Part shown: in pieces, positions 12,478 through 23,071 of the stretch
Layout of the letters: every line of letters begins with the position of its first letter
Numbering within the stretch: the stretch's first letter is position 1
Source: Neoechinorhynchus agilis
Taxonomy: Eukaryota > Acanthocephala
Assembly: GCA_051530055.1 (NCBI GenBank)
Contig: CM121341.1
Coordinates: 5,704,001-5,768,000, forward strand
Direction: 5' to 3'
Length of the DNA: 64,000 bases
Made by a program: the position numbers and the translations under genes
The notes under the pieces: model-generated
What the model saw: the letters and a program-made list of their open reading frames with translations, nothing else
What the model was told of the DNA's origin: nothing
Databases searched by the model: none

Positions 12478-13860
12478 AGCTTCTCAATTTTAGTAATAAT
12501 TCTAGAAATTATTGGAGACGTGGATATTCCAATTTTCGTTCCGACGACACTAAAACGAGTGTTCAAGTCATCTCTTCACCACTCGGAACCGTCGCAAGGA
12601 CTCTAAAATAAGTAACGAAAACACCGGGGAAAGGATTCGCCAACGCACAATATTTGAAAATATCATTCAAACAAATAACTCAAGAACCATGATAGCTATC
12701 GCAAATCCGGATACAGATTTGGAATCAGCGCGTTAAGATGTACTAAATTAATTGTGTAGATATTCATTTAGGAATTAATTATGATGGTGAACTGAAGTAA
12801 AGGAAATTATGAATATATTAATCAGAATTTTCGAACCAATGCGTTGGTCTTCTTCAGTGATCTGAAACACACATTAGTCCGGATTGAGTTTCCACCCGTT
12901 CACCACAGCGTTGAAGGGTTGCTACGTTATCGGGATTGTCACATCTCGCCATTATTTCAGTGGCATCAAGATCAATTCGATGTTTGTTTTCTTTAACATG
13001 ATGAACTAATGCTGAGTTGAGATCGGTCAAATTGCTGATGGCCCTCCTGATGTTATTGGTTTGTCACAATCGTTACAGGGTATCCTACACACCCGGAGAC
13101 CTCGTCAACCCTTCTGGGTCGGAACATGCCATCTAAGGTTCTCCTTTTTTTTGTTAAAAACCGTCACTTTTTTTCTGTGAGTCCTGCGGCTTAATGAGAT
13201 TTTGCGTATTCTTGTTCCACTGATCGTCTACATAAGGGATCTCAATGAATCTTTTTTGGACTGCCTCGATATTCCGATTGTTCAATTTTTTCTATATTGA
13301 GTATTTCTCATCGTTTTTGCAATCTCCAAATTGTGTCAAGCTCATTCTTAAGAACATCTTCATTCGAGCAATATCTGTATACTCTCAAGAACAAGGACCT
13401 GCATCCTCGTGCTCGTTCTTTTTTTTATTAACGCTGTGGTGAACGGGTGGAAACTCAATCCGGACTAATGTGAGTTTCAGATCACTGAAGAAGACCAACG
13501 CATTGGTCGAAAATTCTGATTAATATATTCATAATTTCCTTTACTTCAGTTCACCATCATAATTAATTCCTAAATGAATATCTACACAATTAATTTAGTA
13601 CATCTTAACGCGCTGATTCCAAATCTGTATCCGGATTTGCGATAGCTATCATGGTTCTTGAGTTATTTGTTTGAATGATATTTTCAAATATTGTGCGTTG
13701 GCGAATCCTTTCCCCGGTGTTTTCGTTACTCATTTTAGAGTCCTTGCGACGGTTCCGAGTGGTGAAGAGATGACTTGAACACTCGTTTTAGTGTCGTCGG
13801 GACGAAAATTGGAATATCCACGTCTCCAATAATTTCTAGAATTATTACTAAAATTGAGAA
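12478..13860. mobile_element. Foldback structure built from a Penelope-like element remnant
   Basis: Two arms of about 425 bp, 12478-12903 and 13437-13860, are near-perfect inverted copies around a spacer of about 530 bp. On the minus strand, spacer plus left arm read as the C-terminal part of a Penelope-like element: an RIPCNDCD motif of the GIY-YIG nuclease region, then SALVHHVKENKHRIDLDATE, a typical tail for this family. The right arm repeats the element's 3' end in the other direction. The copy is broken and old enough to carry several lesions, although the arms agree closely. Extra arm-derived sequence continues past the right arm to about 13945. Confidence 0.75.
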
Positions 13861-13943
13861 GTAACTAAAACGAGTGTTCAAGTTGTCAAATCAAGTTTCC
13901 CAGATCCATCTCTTCACCACTCGGAACCATTTGAAAATATCAT

Positions 13944-14612
13944 TCAGTGTTTTGCAAAAGAACCATAGAACGCAACACGCATGATCACCTTCTTTTTACT
14001 CGTTCCTTTACAATCGATCAATTTGAAACTATTTGTTCGATCGAGAGATTGCATGTAGTCTTCAGAAGCCATTCCAGGTAACAATACAACCGTATTTGTT
14101 GCGAGCGTTTGACTGAATCGAACAATATCCGAGTAGGATTCTGGGACTCCAGTGCAAGTCAATTTCTCTCGATATTTCGGCCCTCCCCATGGTGCACTGA
14201 TGAAAACAATATCAGCAAGCCCTGGTCTTAGACATGATGATTGAAAATCAGCGCAAATCACATCGATGCGATTCTTGACGCCGTATATTTGAGCGTTATG
14301 GGCGCACATGGCTGCTCGTCTTGGAATTATATCGATCGCCAAAACAAATCCATTATTCTGGGACGTATACTGAATTGCCAACGAACCAGCACCACAATAT
14401 CCATCGATGCACAATGCATCAGGTGGACACTCCTCAATGATTTTTAATGAACTCTGCTCTTCGGTCGTTGAGTACCATGACTCTCGGTCCACCAAGCGAA
14501 TCCCTTCATCGAAACGTTTGAAAAGAATGTACCGCTTGTGCCAGTATTTTCCTGCCATCTTATTCTTACCTTTCACCTTTTTTCTGTTGGATCGCTTCTT
14601 CACAACAGTCAT
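13944..14612 (-). CDS. TGS1: Trimethylguanosine synthase-like RNA cap methyltransferase
   Basis: Hypermethylates the m7G cap of snRNAs and snoRNAs to trimethylguanosine. Single exon, 222 residues, essentially the catalytic domain alone. Visible in order: KYWHKRYILFKRFDEGI and ESWYSTT (human KYW..RYRLFSRFDEGI, ESWFSVT), the SAM-binding DGYCGAGSLAIQY, acidic AIDIIP, then the cap-stacking motif SAPWGGPKY, where the family usually has SPPWGGP. The N terminus is a Lys/Arg-rich leader suited to nuclear import. The stop codon at 13944-13946 lies in sequence shared with the neighbouring foldback element, so the last residue(s) and 3' UTR come from transposon DNA. Catalytic Trp and Asp positions look kept. 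Confidence 0.9.
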   Translation of the reverse strand: MTVVKKRSNRKKVKGKNKMAGKYWHKRYILFKRFDEGIRLVDRESWYSTTEEQSSLKIIEECPPDALCIDGYCGAGSLAIQYTSQNNGFVLAIDIIPRRAAMCAHNAQIYGVKNRIDVICADFQSSCLRPGLADIVFISAPWGGPKYREKLTCTGVPESYSDIVRFSQTLATNTVVLLPGMASEDYMQSLDRTNSFKLIDCKGTSKKKVIMRVAFYGSFAKH

Positions 14613-14666
14613 CTACATGTTTAATTAAAAGATTAATATAAACAATGAAATTTTAAGATCTAGAAA

Positions 14667-15020
14667 GAAGCAATCGGCATCGCTCAGGTCTCTTGTCTAA
14701 AACACGCTAAACTTTGTTTTGCTCAGATTAAGATTATTGTTTTATCCAGAAAAACATCTCTAATCTTTCAAAAGAACTCAAAGCGTCTTTATTCTCTTCC
14801 TCCTTTTCAATTTCTACTTTCAATACTCCCGTCGCCCCAATCTTCCAAATGCGAATTGATTCGAAGGAAAGAACGGACGACCAAAAACAATTCTACCACA
14901 AAAACGAAGCTCTGTTTGGACATCAAAATTTAAACTATAATGAACCGGAGGAAAGATCCAACCTAACAATCTCTCCAACGAATTCGAGTGTTAGACTTTG
15001 TCAACTAGCAAATAAATGCG
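14667..15020 (+). repeat. Dispersed repeat, copy B
   Basis: Second copy of the repeat at 2951-3345, same orientation, starting about 55 bp upstream of the TGS1 start. It lacks about 36 bases present in copy A and otherwise differs by only a few bases, so one is a recent copy or they have been homogenised. Confidence 0.88.
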
Positions 15021-15149
15021 TTATTATAACTCGATGAGGTTCGTTGAACGTCTTCGCTTGAAGACTTCTAACCGTAATAATTCTCTAATCACCCTCGTCT
15101 CACATATCCACAATTTGTTCAGATTGTTCAAAACTGATTGTCTTTGCTT

Positions 15150-15330
15150 TTGTGACACGCAATAATCCTTCTCACGTTAACCGTCTTTCCTCATTCAACT
15201 GGAATTATCGAAAGCATTCAACTCCGTGGACCACTTCCTTCTCCGGACCTGTTCCAATCTCGGTCTAAACTCGTCGCTGATCCACTGGCTTGAATCTTAT
15301 CTTCATAATCACCAGAACAGTGAAACAAGT
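15150..15330 (+). mobile_element. LINE reverse-transcriptase fragment
   Basis: Plus-strand frame encodes LSKAFNSVDHFLLRTC and GLNSSLIHWLESYL, the RT palm segment (family pattern DLSKAFDxVDH...L). It aligns with 54760-54890 in the more complete copy, and flanking sequence on both sides no longer matches. Confidence 0.8.
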
Positions 15331-15940
15331 GACATTGTGTTTCTCTATTCGGCTATTTGGGTCGCTTTTGAACACCCGAAAGGAAGGATGGCGTTAAAGA
15401 CGAATGTATATTTTATCGATCTAATGAAATATCGTTTTGATTCGGTACTTTGGTAGGTGAAGACCATCTTCCCCTTCTTAATAAATGAGTGTTTTGTTGT
15501 TAGCTCCACACGCTAACAACGTTATCTTCTTTAATCTTACAATTAATTTTGCTCCAAGTCTTGAAAACTCGTATTCAAATAGACTTCTTACAGAGAAACG
15601 ATCAATTCATCAGAATACAAAGACACGAAAAGACCAAAGAAAACTCTAATGAAAACACCTTTCTTCAAAAATAATTGCAACTTCGAATCTAAAAAAACCG
15701 TAAAGGAAAATATAATAATTTTCGCACTCCAACAACGAACAAAAATAAATATAACTCAAAACTTTAAAAGTAACGCACAAAAGACACCTAAACGATAACA
15801 CTCAGAGTAAAAAACAATAACATAGTCAAACAACAAATGACTCCCACGAAATAATCGAACCACTAAGTCAAAAGTCGAACTACTAAATGCAAATAACTAA
15901 ATACCACTAAAAAAACGGCACACAAAATATATTCTCACGA
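15331..15940. other. Intergenic, no supported gene
   Basis: AT-rich and A-rich on the plus strand, with no open frame, hairpin or repeat that I can support. Confidence 0.5.
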
Positions 15941-16690
15941 ATGGACATCCCCTCAGACCGGATTTGTCCACTCGAACGGACATTCCCAGACCGGATTTGC
16001 CCACTCGAACGGACATCCCCCGACCGGATATTCCAATCCTTCAAAGATCTTCTGGATGAGGTGTCTCAGGTCCGGCTGGTAGCCTGTTCCATGAAGGAGT
16101 CGGGGGCGTGGCTGAATGCTCTCCCTGTAGGTAAACTTGGAAATCTCCTTGCTGACTCAGCCGTCAGGATCGCAGTATCCTTGAGATTAGGCCTTGCCGC
16201 TGCGGCACTATAGTGGACTCTTCGGGGAGACACGGTCTCATATGCAAGAAGTCAGCGATTTCCAAGGCATGCTGAAATCAGTGCCATTCTGAGTAGGACC
16301 CTAAAGACGCTTTCCCTTCCAAACATTCTAGAACCCACTAATCTTTGTAGATTAGATGGAAGACGCCCTGTGATCGTCTTCCTTGGCGGGAGGGAAGATG
16401 TTTGTCGTGGGATGCAACGCGTGAGGACACGTTGGCAAACTCCAACATCAGCCACTCGAAAAAGGTCCAGGAGGAGGAGCGGCGACGGCGCTGGAGGAGC
16501 GGAAATGCTCAAAATACAGGGAGCTAATCAGAAACTACCATTTTGTCCCCTTCTATGTGGAAACGTACCTTGGGAGGGTCGGCACTGGCCCTCCTCGTGA
16601 AGGACATGGGGAAACGAATCAACGCGGCGACTGGAGAGCCAAGATCGACTTCGTTCTTGGCGCAACTCAAATAACGAATATAGACCACAA
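15941..16690 (+). mobile_element. RT-element C-terminal fragment, copy 1
   Basis: Encodes pieces such as ESGAWLNALPVGKLG and AVRIAVSLRLGL, the familiar C-terminal region of an animal reverse-transcriptase element (ESGAWLxALP...LRIAVxLRLG). Related copies are at 20540-20727 and 35000-35815. Preceded by three short near-repeats of the type cggatttgcccactcgaacgg (15950-16030). Broken, with several lesions. The class is probably non-LTR but I cannot prove it from this part. Confidence 0.75.
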
Positions 16691-16699
16691 TGGAAAAAA

Positions 16700-17300
16700 T
16701 TGGATCTTGTATGAGTCTCAAGCAACCTGACTCCATAAACACAGTTTCTTGATACCTTGAAACAATCGAAAAAACATACAATCTTAAATATAGAACAACA
16801 AAACGATTAGAAGAATCCTCGTAGGCGCCTGATCGTCAGTTTGCTTGTAATCGCATGTTTATTTTCCCAAAAACCTAAACAATAACTCTAGTGTCAATTA
16901 CTCGAGTCCTCTAACAATAGAGAAACCTTTCCGAATGAAAGTGAACGAGTAAAACAAAGGTTTCAGTGCTTAAAGAAACAAAATCTGGGTCATTTAATGG
17001 TTAAAGATTTTCTTTCAATCTACATAAGTAAACAACGACGAAATTCGACTTTTGAGCCAGACCAATAAATTATCAGTGGACAAAATCAACAATAGTATTT
17101 CAAAGATTCAGTCCTTTTTAGTAAACTTTATAGCTCCACCAAACGACTCACTCTGATGGAAATGTTCCACAAAAACCATTTCCTGTGCATCCATCCCGTC
17201 GCCTTCCATCCCGTTTTCTCTGTTAGATGGACACATCAACTGGTAGACCTGATGCATCTCATGCATTTTCATATCGTTGAACATGTAGATGAATTGTCGT
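16700..17300. other. Intergenic, no supported gene
   Basis: Nothing firm. The minus strand has a Met-rich open frame at 17108-17329 just downstream of the next gene's stop; it could be an alternative last exon but I cannot place a splice pair. Confidence 0.4.
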
Positions 17301-17306
17301 ACCTTT

Positions 17307-18196
17307 TCACTTTTTCTGACAAAGTTCAAGATTTGTTTCTCTTGAAAAAGGACACTTAGCCGTAAATTGCAAACCGGGCTTCAACCTACTGTTTTTTCTC
17401 GATTTCGTTCCCATGTCCGTTCGCGTAAAATTGTGGATATACAAACTATCACCACTGATGGTCATGGAGTCCAATTGCGATTGATCGAGATGTGCTGCGT
17501 TGTGAATCACACAGTTTTTCGCCAAACTGTTTCTTCGAACATTTCTCTCCAAGACAAGAAAAGCAGAACGAGATTTCTCTACAATATTCATCGATGGTCG
17601 AATTGTTGTTAATAATGGAATAGACAAATGCCCTAAATATACGGTCATCAAAGAATAACGAAAAAAAAGACCTATTCTAACCACACGAAGAATTCAGTTC
17701 AATGATAGGGCCTTCGGTTTGGATCATTTTCGCTACGTTTCTGGTGATTTCTTCGATAAACAACGACGATACAGGTAGAGAGACCGTCGGAGTCACTTTT
17801 ATCAGATATCCGTTTATTTGGTCGTCCATTGTTTCGCTTGTACTTTTCAAATGGCGATATATATCCGAACCGTAAGCGTCGAGAATTCTCAAATATGCAC
17901 AACTGATTTCTGTTTCCTTGCATATATTCGTCAGCCGATCTTCCAATAATTGTAATAAATCGTTCGTTTCTTCGCTAATGAAACCGGCAACGAATACCGA
18001 ACAAATGAGACCAAATTCTGCACAGTTCGTTCTGTACAATAGAAGCGATTCAACTTTGATACCAGGGAAGTTCGAAATAAGAATCTCAGTAGTGAACAAT
18101 CGCTTCGTAACGTCAGAAGCCTTTAAGTAAACGTTTTCCGATACGTGTTTTATAAAAGTTTCCTTTTCATCATAAGTGATTTTAGACGGTTACCGT
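17307..18196 (-). CDS. Unrecognised multi-exon protein, 5' end not resolved
   Basis: Read on minus, exons 18194 upward (ending ...KISGFTT), 17682-18162 and 17307-17632 join in frame. The first intron is 31 nt (GTAACC...AAAAG) and the second 49 nt (GTTAGA...TTTAG). The joined protein has at least 270 residues, a mixed polar sequence with scattered Cys (C..FGLICS, NICKETEISC, SSCGG, KNCVIH, TAKCPF) and N-glycosylation-like sites, which suggests a secreted or ectodomain protein, but I know no family for it. The start codon and any signal peptide would lie upstream of 18196, where an acceptor at about 18224 is plausible but no clean first exon is visible. Confidence 0.5.
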
Positions 18197-18368
18197 TGTA
18201 AAACCGCTTATTTTTCCGAAACCTGCGAAAACAAAGAGATTCAATGTCGAATATCGCGGTTGCTTCGATAAATTTGACACCGGCTAATCAAATTGCTTCT
18301 ACCTTTTTGTATAGGAAATTCATTTAAAATGAAGGGAAAATCATCGGCATCGAAAAATGTTTTTGCTT

Positions 18369-18715
18369 CTTTAGATTGTAATCCGCCGGAACGGATAATT
18401 GCGATCGACAGAATGCACCGAATGCATTGATTTTGAACAACTCGGGACCCGTTTCAGGTTGAATAGAGGACAAAAAGAAGAGAACCGTTCCGGCGGATTG
18501 CGATCTACGGAAAAGAGTGCGATCGCCCGAATGCAATTGATTTTGAACAACTCGGGACCCGTTTCAGGTTGAATAGAGGACAAAAAGAAGAGAACCGTTC
18601 CGGCGGATTGCGATCTACGGAAGAGAGTGCGATCGTCCGAATGCATTCGATTTTGAACTCGGGACCCGTTTCAGGTTGAATAGAGGACAAAAAGAAGAGA
18701 ATAATGTATTGGTGA
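18369..18715. repeat. Tandem repeat, ~122-bp unit, about 3 copies
   Basis: Units contain gttccggcggattgcgatct, then ttgattttgaacaa, then ctcgggacccgtttcaggtt. The unit length is not a multiple of three, so the overlapping minus-strand open frames here are repeat artefacts, not protein repeats. The array separates the two unknown minus-strand genes. Confidence 0.85.
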
Positions 18716-18717
18716 AA

Positions 18718-19187
18718 TTAAAAATGGTCTATTGAACACTGACCTGGTCGTTCTCGATAGAATTTGCTTGGATGATGATAGGAAATCGCTTGATTTATTT
18801 CTAAGGTGCATCCATTGCTTTGTGTTCCTTTTGGCGCTGTCTTGAAATGAGAAAAAAATAAAGTGGATATGAGGCAAAACGGTAGACTTACAAAGACTAG
18901 CGATCGATCTACAAAGGATCCAAGTCGATTAATTTTGTTTCTAAGATTAAGATTGATATGAGGATTGACGAGAAGACTGTTGCAGATATCCTTTATCCAT
19001 CGATCAATTACCGGAACGATAGATCCATGGAGCATTTTGTGAGCAACTTAATTAGTCTTTCAATTGAATCTCTCGTTTTTTCGCTAGGTTTCTGTCGGGC
19101 CTTACATAAACGCAGCTTCGGGAATAAAATCAATAATTGCGAAATCGTTTCCTTGAATTCAACAATAAGCTTGATCGAAATCGTCAT
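18718..19187 (-). CDS. Small unrecognised three-exon protein
   Basis: Exons on minus: 19106-19187, 18892-19046 and 18718-18840. Introns of 59 nt (GTAAGG...TTAAG) and 51 nt (GTAAGT...TTCAAG) join in frame to about 119 residues. The N terminus is amphipathic (MTISIKLIVEFKETI, LLILFPKL), the middle has SIVPVIDRWIKDICNSLL, and the C-terminal part has two Cys (SNGCTLE, GQCSIDHF). It could be a small lipid-binding or secreted protein, but no family can be named. Support is the two good donors plus coherent frame. Confidence 0.5.
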
Positions 19188-19570
19188 TGGTTTAAATTAG
19201 TCTGAATATAAGAGCGAACTTCAGCCGTCCTGAACGTTTTGTTTGTAATTTTTATCTAAATACTAGCGAACGAGCCGAATAAGATTTATTTTTTGCTTAT
19301 TGGAGACTTTGGGAAGGTGATTATTGTTTTTTGACGACCTCAAGTCTTTGGCGGTCTATGCGCTTGAGAAACCCGAATCTAAAATACCTTTTAAAAATCA
19401 ACTTGTAAAAAGATCAAGTGATTATTTTCAACAATAAATCTACCCACCAAATTGGTTTTTCGGTTATCCGGAAAAAATCTTTTATCCGAATAACGTCCGG
19501 AGTGTATCTAGAATTAAAGTATCATGGCCTATACGTTTTAGATTCGATAGACAAAGATCTTTATTGAGAT
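19188..19570. other. Intergenic, no supported gene
   Basis: Contains ttatccggaaaaaatcttttatccgaataa near 19462-19492, the kind of inverted ccgga/tccgg sequence seen at pogo-like element ends (compare 62540-62575). Otherwise nothing. Confidence 0.4.
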
Positions 19571-19575
19571 ATTGT

Positions 19576-20161
19576 TTAAAGTTGTGTTTTATCGTTAGAA
19601 AGGCCAATAGTTCGCCTTAATCTTAGACATAAACACCAGCAAAGAAGGATGATATTCAGTGAGCACAATACCAACACGACTGCAATGAATATCAGGACCA
19701 GTTGCTTATACCAAGGCGATTGTTCTACTTTAATACCCGCTGAATCCGTAAATATTCCAGTGTTCTCGGGTTCTGAACCTAGAAATGGATTTATTTCGTC
19801 CGGAGTTTGTGTCGTTGCGTCTATCGTAGAAATCTTAGATGTACTCTTATTTCCAATGTTGAAAGGAATTCTTGTTAATGTTTTGACCGTCGTAGATGAT
19901 GGACCAGGCGTTATAGTCTTTATAATTCGACTTCCTATTCAATCATGTGAGTTTTTGTCTCAATAGAATAAAAACAATACCATCTTCTATCGTTACATCA
20001 TGTCTCATAGCATTTGTAGATCTCAAGTTGATAAAAGATGAGTTTCCAATTGTCTCTCCTAAGTTGAGAGAAAAAGAGGACTCATCGAAGGTCTACAAAA
20101 ACTTACCGAATGAAAGTGAAACGACAAGTACGACAATGTTGTACCTCAACTTCAGATCCAT
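19576..20161 (-). CDS. Small type I membrane protein with Ser/Thr-rich ectodomain
   Basis: Exons on minus 20107-20161, 19981-20058 and 19576-19934, with GT-AG introns of 48 and 46 nt, give 163 residues. A signal peptide (LKLRYNIVVLVVSLSFG) is followed by an ectodomain rich in Thr/Ser with sequons (NSS, NKS), then WYKQ and a transmembrane segment LVLIFIAVVLVLCSLNIILL, and a short Cys/Arg-rich tail (CWCLCLRLRR) typical of palmitoylated juxtamembrane sequence. No family recognised. It shares layout, but not sequence, with the gene at 22148. The start was chosen as the ATG directly before the signal peptide. Confidence 0.68.
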
Positions 20162-20539
20162 TTGCTTAGCAAGAAAATGTAAGTGGCAAGTTGTATTTAT
20201 AGCACCGTGTTTTGCAATGTTTAACAAACAATCCATTATATTTCTTCCCATGACCGATCCGATCCACTTACTTCCGCACGCCATGACCATTTGTTAGCAA
20301 AAACGGTAGTTTTAAACGAACCATAATTGGAATTTTATGCTCAATTTTTACCAAAAATGACTTTAAAATGCTTCAATCTACACGGTTGAGCAAATGTTGC
20401 CGCTTTGGATCATTTGTAGACTTCCCGTCTCTTCCTTCTTTATATGAGTGACTTTTTTGAAATGCATTATGCCATTTTAGGCACATCACTGAAGGATGCG
20501 ATCTTTGAAACAGGATTATCTCAATGGTATCAATTGAAA

Positions 20540-20727
20540 GAAATTACCATTTTGTCCCCTTCTGTGTGGAAACGTACCTTGGGAGGGTCGGCACTGGCCC
20601 TCCTCGTGAAGGACTTTGTTGAAACGAATCAACGCAGCGACTGGAGAGCCAAAATCGACTTCGTTCATGGCGCAAAAAATAAGCATTGCGGTGCAGCGGG
20701 ACGCTAGCATTTTGGCCAGCGCCGATG
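20540..20727 (+). mobile_element. RT-element C-terminal fragment, copy 2
   Basis: Same element as at 15941-16690: about 20541-20670 matches 16535-16655 almost exactly. It is a short, broken copy. Confidence 0.75.
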
Positions 20728-20824
20728 AATAGGAGCGTTGAAGAAACTATAAATTATGTATGCTTAACAAAATTCTCTATTATAAATCATATCGAGAGAA
20801 AATCCATATCGGAATGGTTAGTTT

Positions 20825-21080
20825 TTCACTTGTGTGTGTGGTGAGTGAAGAATAGTCGCCTCTGTTAGAAATCATTGTTCGCGAAATATTTCGAAAGAGA
20901 GGAAACTTCGTCTCATCTGGATCATTGCTTCGCAAGTGGACGTTGAGGTGACAAACTTGAGAAACAATGACCCGGACGACGCGAAGTTTCCTCTTTTTCG
21001 AAATATTTCGCGAACCATAAACTGATTTGTATCCGGAATGACGACGACGCGATATAATAGAGAGAAATTTTAACTTGTGT
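20825..21080. mobile_element. MITE with long imperfect inverted repeats (copy A)
   Basis: The left arm contains ttcgcgaaatatttcgaaag and agaggaaact, and the right arm near 20980-21017 contains the reverse complement. The middle is unique with tgacaaacttgagaaacaatg. No coding capacity. A relative lies at 21085-21812, and the same cgaggtttcctctctttcgaaat core is reused in the foldback at 63391-63590. Confidence 0.75.
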
Positions 21081-21084
21081 GGTG

Positions 21085-21812
21085 AATATACTCGCCCGGT
21101 CAGAAATCATCTTATTCTAATGAAATATTTCTAAAGAGAGGAAACCTCGCCTCATCCGGGTCATTGTTTATAATAATAACACTTTTGTTGAAAATACAAA
21201 GAAAGGTTTAGGAGGACCCATTTGCCCGTTTGGGTCCTCATCCGTTAATGTGGGAATATGCAGTCGAGGGAGGTTCGTTCGGATGGGAATATCTGGTCGG
21301 AGGGATGTCTATTCGGGTAGGAACTATTCAGTCGAGGGATGTTCGTTCGGGTGAGGATGTGTCCGTTCGATTGAGAATATCCGGTTGTGTTGGAAGGTCC
21401 GTTCTGGTGGGCGAATTGGAGTTTATTGCTTCCGGTAGCGCTTGTAAGGTTGGTCTTTACCTCAGAATCATTTCAAGTTCTGATATCCGAGAGACGATTG
21501 GGCGATGTGGAAAAAGGAGCGGAGGTATAGGAAGGTGCGAGGGAGAATGAAACGAATTGGGAAACATTTCAAGACCACGGATTTGAGATTTGGAAAGGTT
21601 GCAAAAGACGGGATAACCGTAGGAGAGGGAGCGTAAAATAAAGCAGAAGCAAAATTTGTAGAGATCTGGTGGTCCCATTTTTCGCAGGTTTTTAAATATT
21701 GAAGCTCTGTTTAAAAACTTAGAAGCAATGATTGATAAGCCGAGGTTTCCTCTCTTTCGAAAAATTTCGCGAATAATAAATTGATTTCTAACAGAGGCGA
21801 GTATTCTTCACT
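21085..21812. mobile_element. MITE of the same family (copy B) split by a LINE fragment
   Basis: The left part (about 21085-21170, agagaggaaacctcgcctcatccgg) and right part (about 21720-21812, cgaggtttcctctctttcg through cagaggcgagtattcttcact) pair as terminal inverted repeats. Between them, 21185-21690 is a minus-strand LINE 3' fragment of the family at 7395-8165, including the gaggaccc...gggtcctc hairpin. The LINE therefore landed inside an existing MITE. Confidence 0.75.
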
Positions 21813-21819
21813 TATAAGC

Positions 21820-22147
21820 GAAAGTTAAGAAACTCTTTTTAGCAGTGAGAATTCGCATCGATTTTCGACTTTTATATCGCGAAACACTTAAAGAACCTTG
21901 TTATAAAAGCATGTACAAGATTGTGCCTTGCAGAAAACAACTGGAATCAATATATTCCTCTTAATTTTTACACGCCATATAAAAACATCAGAACAAATCA
22001 GTCTTCAAACAAATTCTCGGTTGTTTACAAGTTTAATAGTAATCAAATTGTTTTCCGAAGTTTTCATAGACTAACGAGCGTGTCTTTGGGTGATATAAAC
22101 GAGACGAAGGTCTTCTAGGTGTATACACATCAACGCGAACATCTTAA
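21820..22147. other. Intergenic, no supported gene
   Basis: Upstream flank of the small membrane-protein gene. One unsupported open frame at 21921-22118. Confidence 0.4.
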
Positions 22148-22445
22148 ATGAATCTTCAAATCTCACGGAATTTCCTCGTGATTGTCTTGCTAGCACTAGG
22201 TTTGAATTTGAATTTTCTTTAGAACAAAAAAAATGAAACCAGCACATTGAATAGGCAGCAGCAGTTTTACGGAAAGTGACATCGGAACACCGAGCTCAAC
22301 GCCCTCTGTGAATCCTACAATTTCCACAAGTGCACCAAGTCCCCAAAACGGAGGAACGAACTGGATGGCAATAGGCATCGGAATAGCCGCTGCCATTGTC
22401 GCTTTCATTATTCTACTAATTCTCTTCTGTCGTTGCATGAAGTGA
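22148..22445 (+). CDS. Tiny mucin-like type I membrane protein
   Basis: Two exons, 22148-22199 and 22255-22445, joined by a 55-nt GT-AG intron, give 80 residues. Layout: signal peptide (MNLQISRNFLVIVLLALG), a Ser/Thr/Pro-rich stretch of about 30 residues likely to be O-glycosylated (SSTPSVNPTISTSAPSP), a transmembrane segment (WMAIGIGIAAAIVAFIILLI) and a four- to six-residue tail (FCRCMK). The intron splits the signal peptide from the rest in phase 1, as in the 57660 and 19576 genes. No homologue recognised. Confidence 0.62.
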
Positions 22446-22449
22446 GCGC

Positions 22450-23071
22450 AAACGTCGAGAATTTGAATAAATTTGCTTTTTCAAAACCATTTCCCAGTGA
22501 CTGAGATTCATTTAACCTAATTTAATTACCATCTCACATTTGTTCGATTTTTTCGAGCTTAAAACAAGCGTTTTAAGTGCATTTTTAGTTACTCAAAAAG
22601 AATTTGATCGAGTTTTTTTGGGGGACCATTAAATTTCCTAGTCGAGAGTAATGCGATGTGCCAATTTCATCAAAATATCCAAGTCGTTAATATAGGATGG
22701 TCTTTATAGCTTCCATGATTGTGGTAAATAGACGACGCATAGTTATAAAAATAGCGCAAACATAGAATGTTCGCGATTTCTTTGGGTTTTCCTTTCGGAC
22801 TCGATATTTCCGCTATAAAAAAGAACCGAATATGTGGTCAAGTTCAATTCATTTTTCCTTTGGTGTTGTCATTGATCCGTGTTTTTTTTTCGGAAAAAAC
22901 CATGGATGTCTTTGAAACTTCGTTTTTTTGTTTCCTTAAATCTACGCCGAATTTCTTTGTTAGTAACTACGAAAGGTTACCACCACCACCACCACCACCA
23001 GCTTCGACACGAAGAAACGTTTCCGTATTTGCGTAGGAAACACAGATTCTGTCTCTTATTTCTCTGTGATA
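22450..23071. promoter_or_regulatory. Upstream flank of ankyrin/SOCS-box gene
   Basis: No gene. It contains a (caccac)n run at 22980-23000 and AT-rich sequence, and presumably holds the promoter and 5' leader of the gene starting at 23072. I see no clear TATA box. Confidence 0.35.

Noticed and set aside
18324-18690. Three similar minus-strand open frames (RSQSAGTVLFFLSSIQPET-like)
   Set aside because: They are the same tandem unit read in shifting frames; the 122-bp unit is not a multiple of three.
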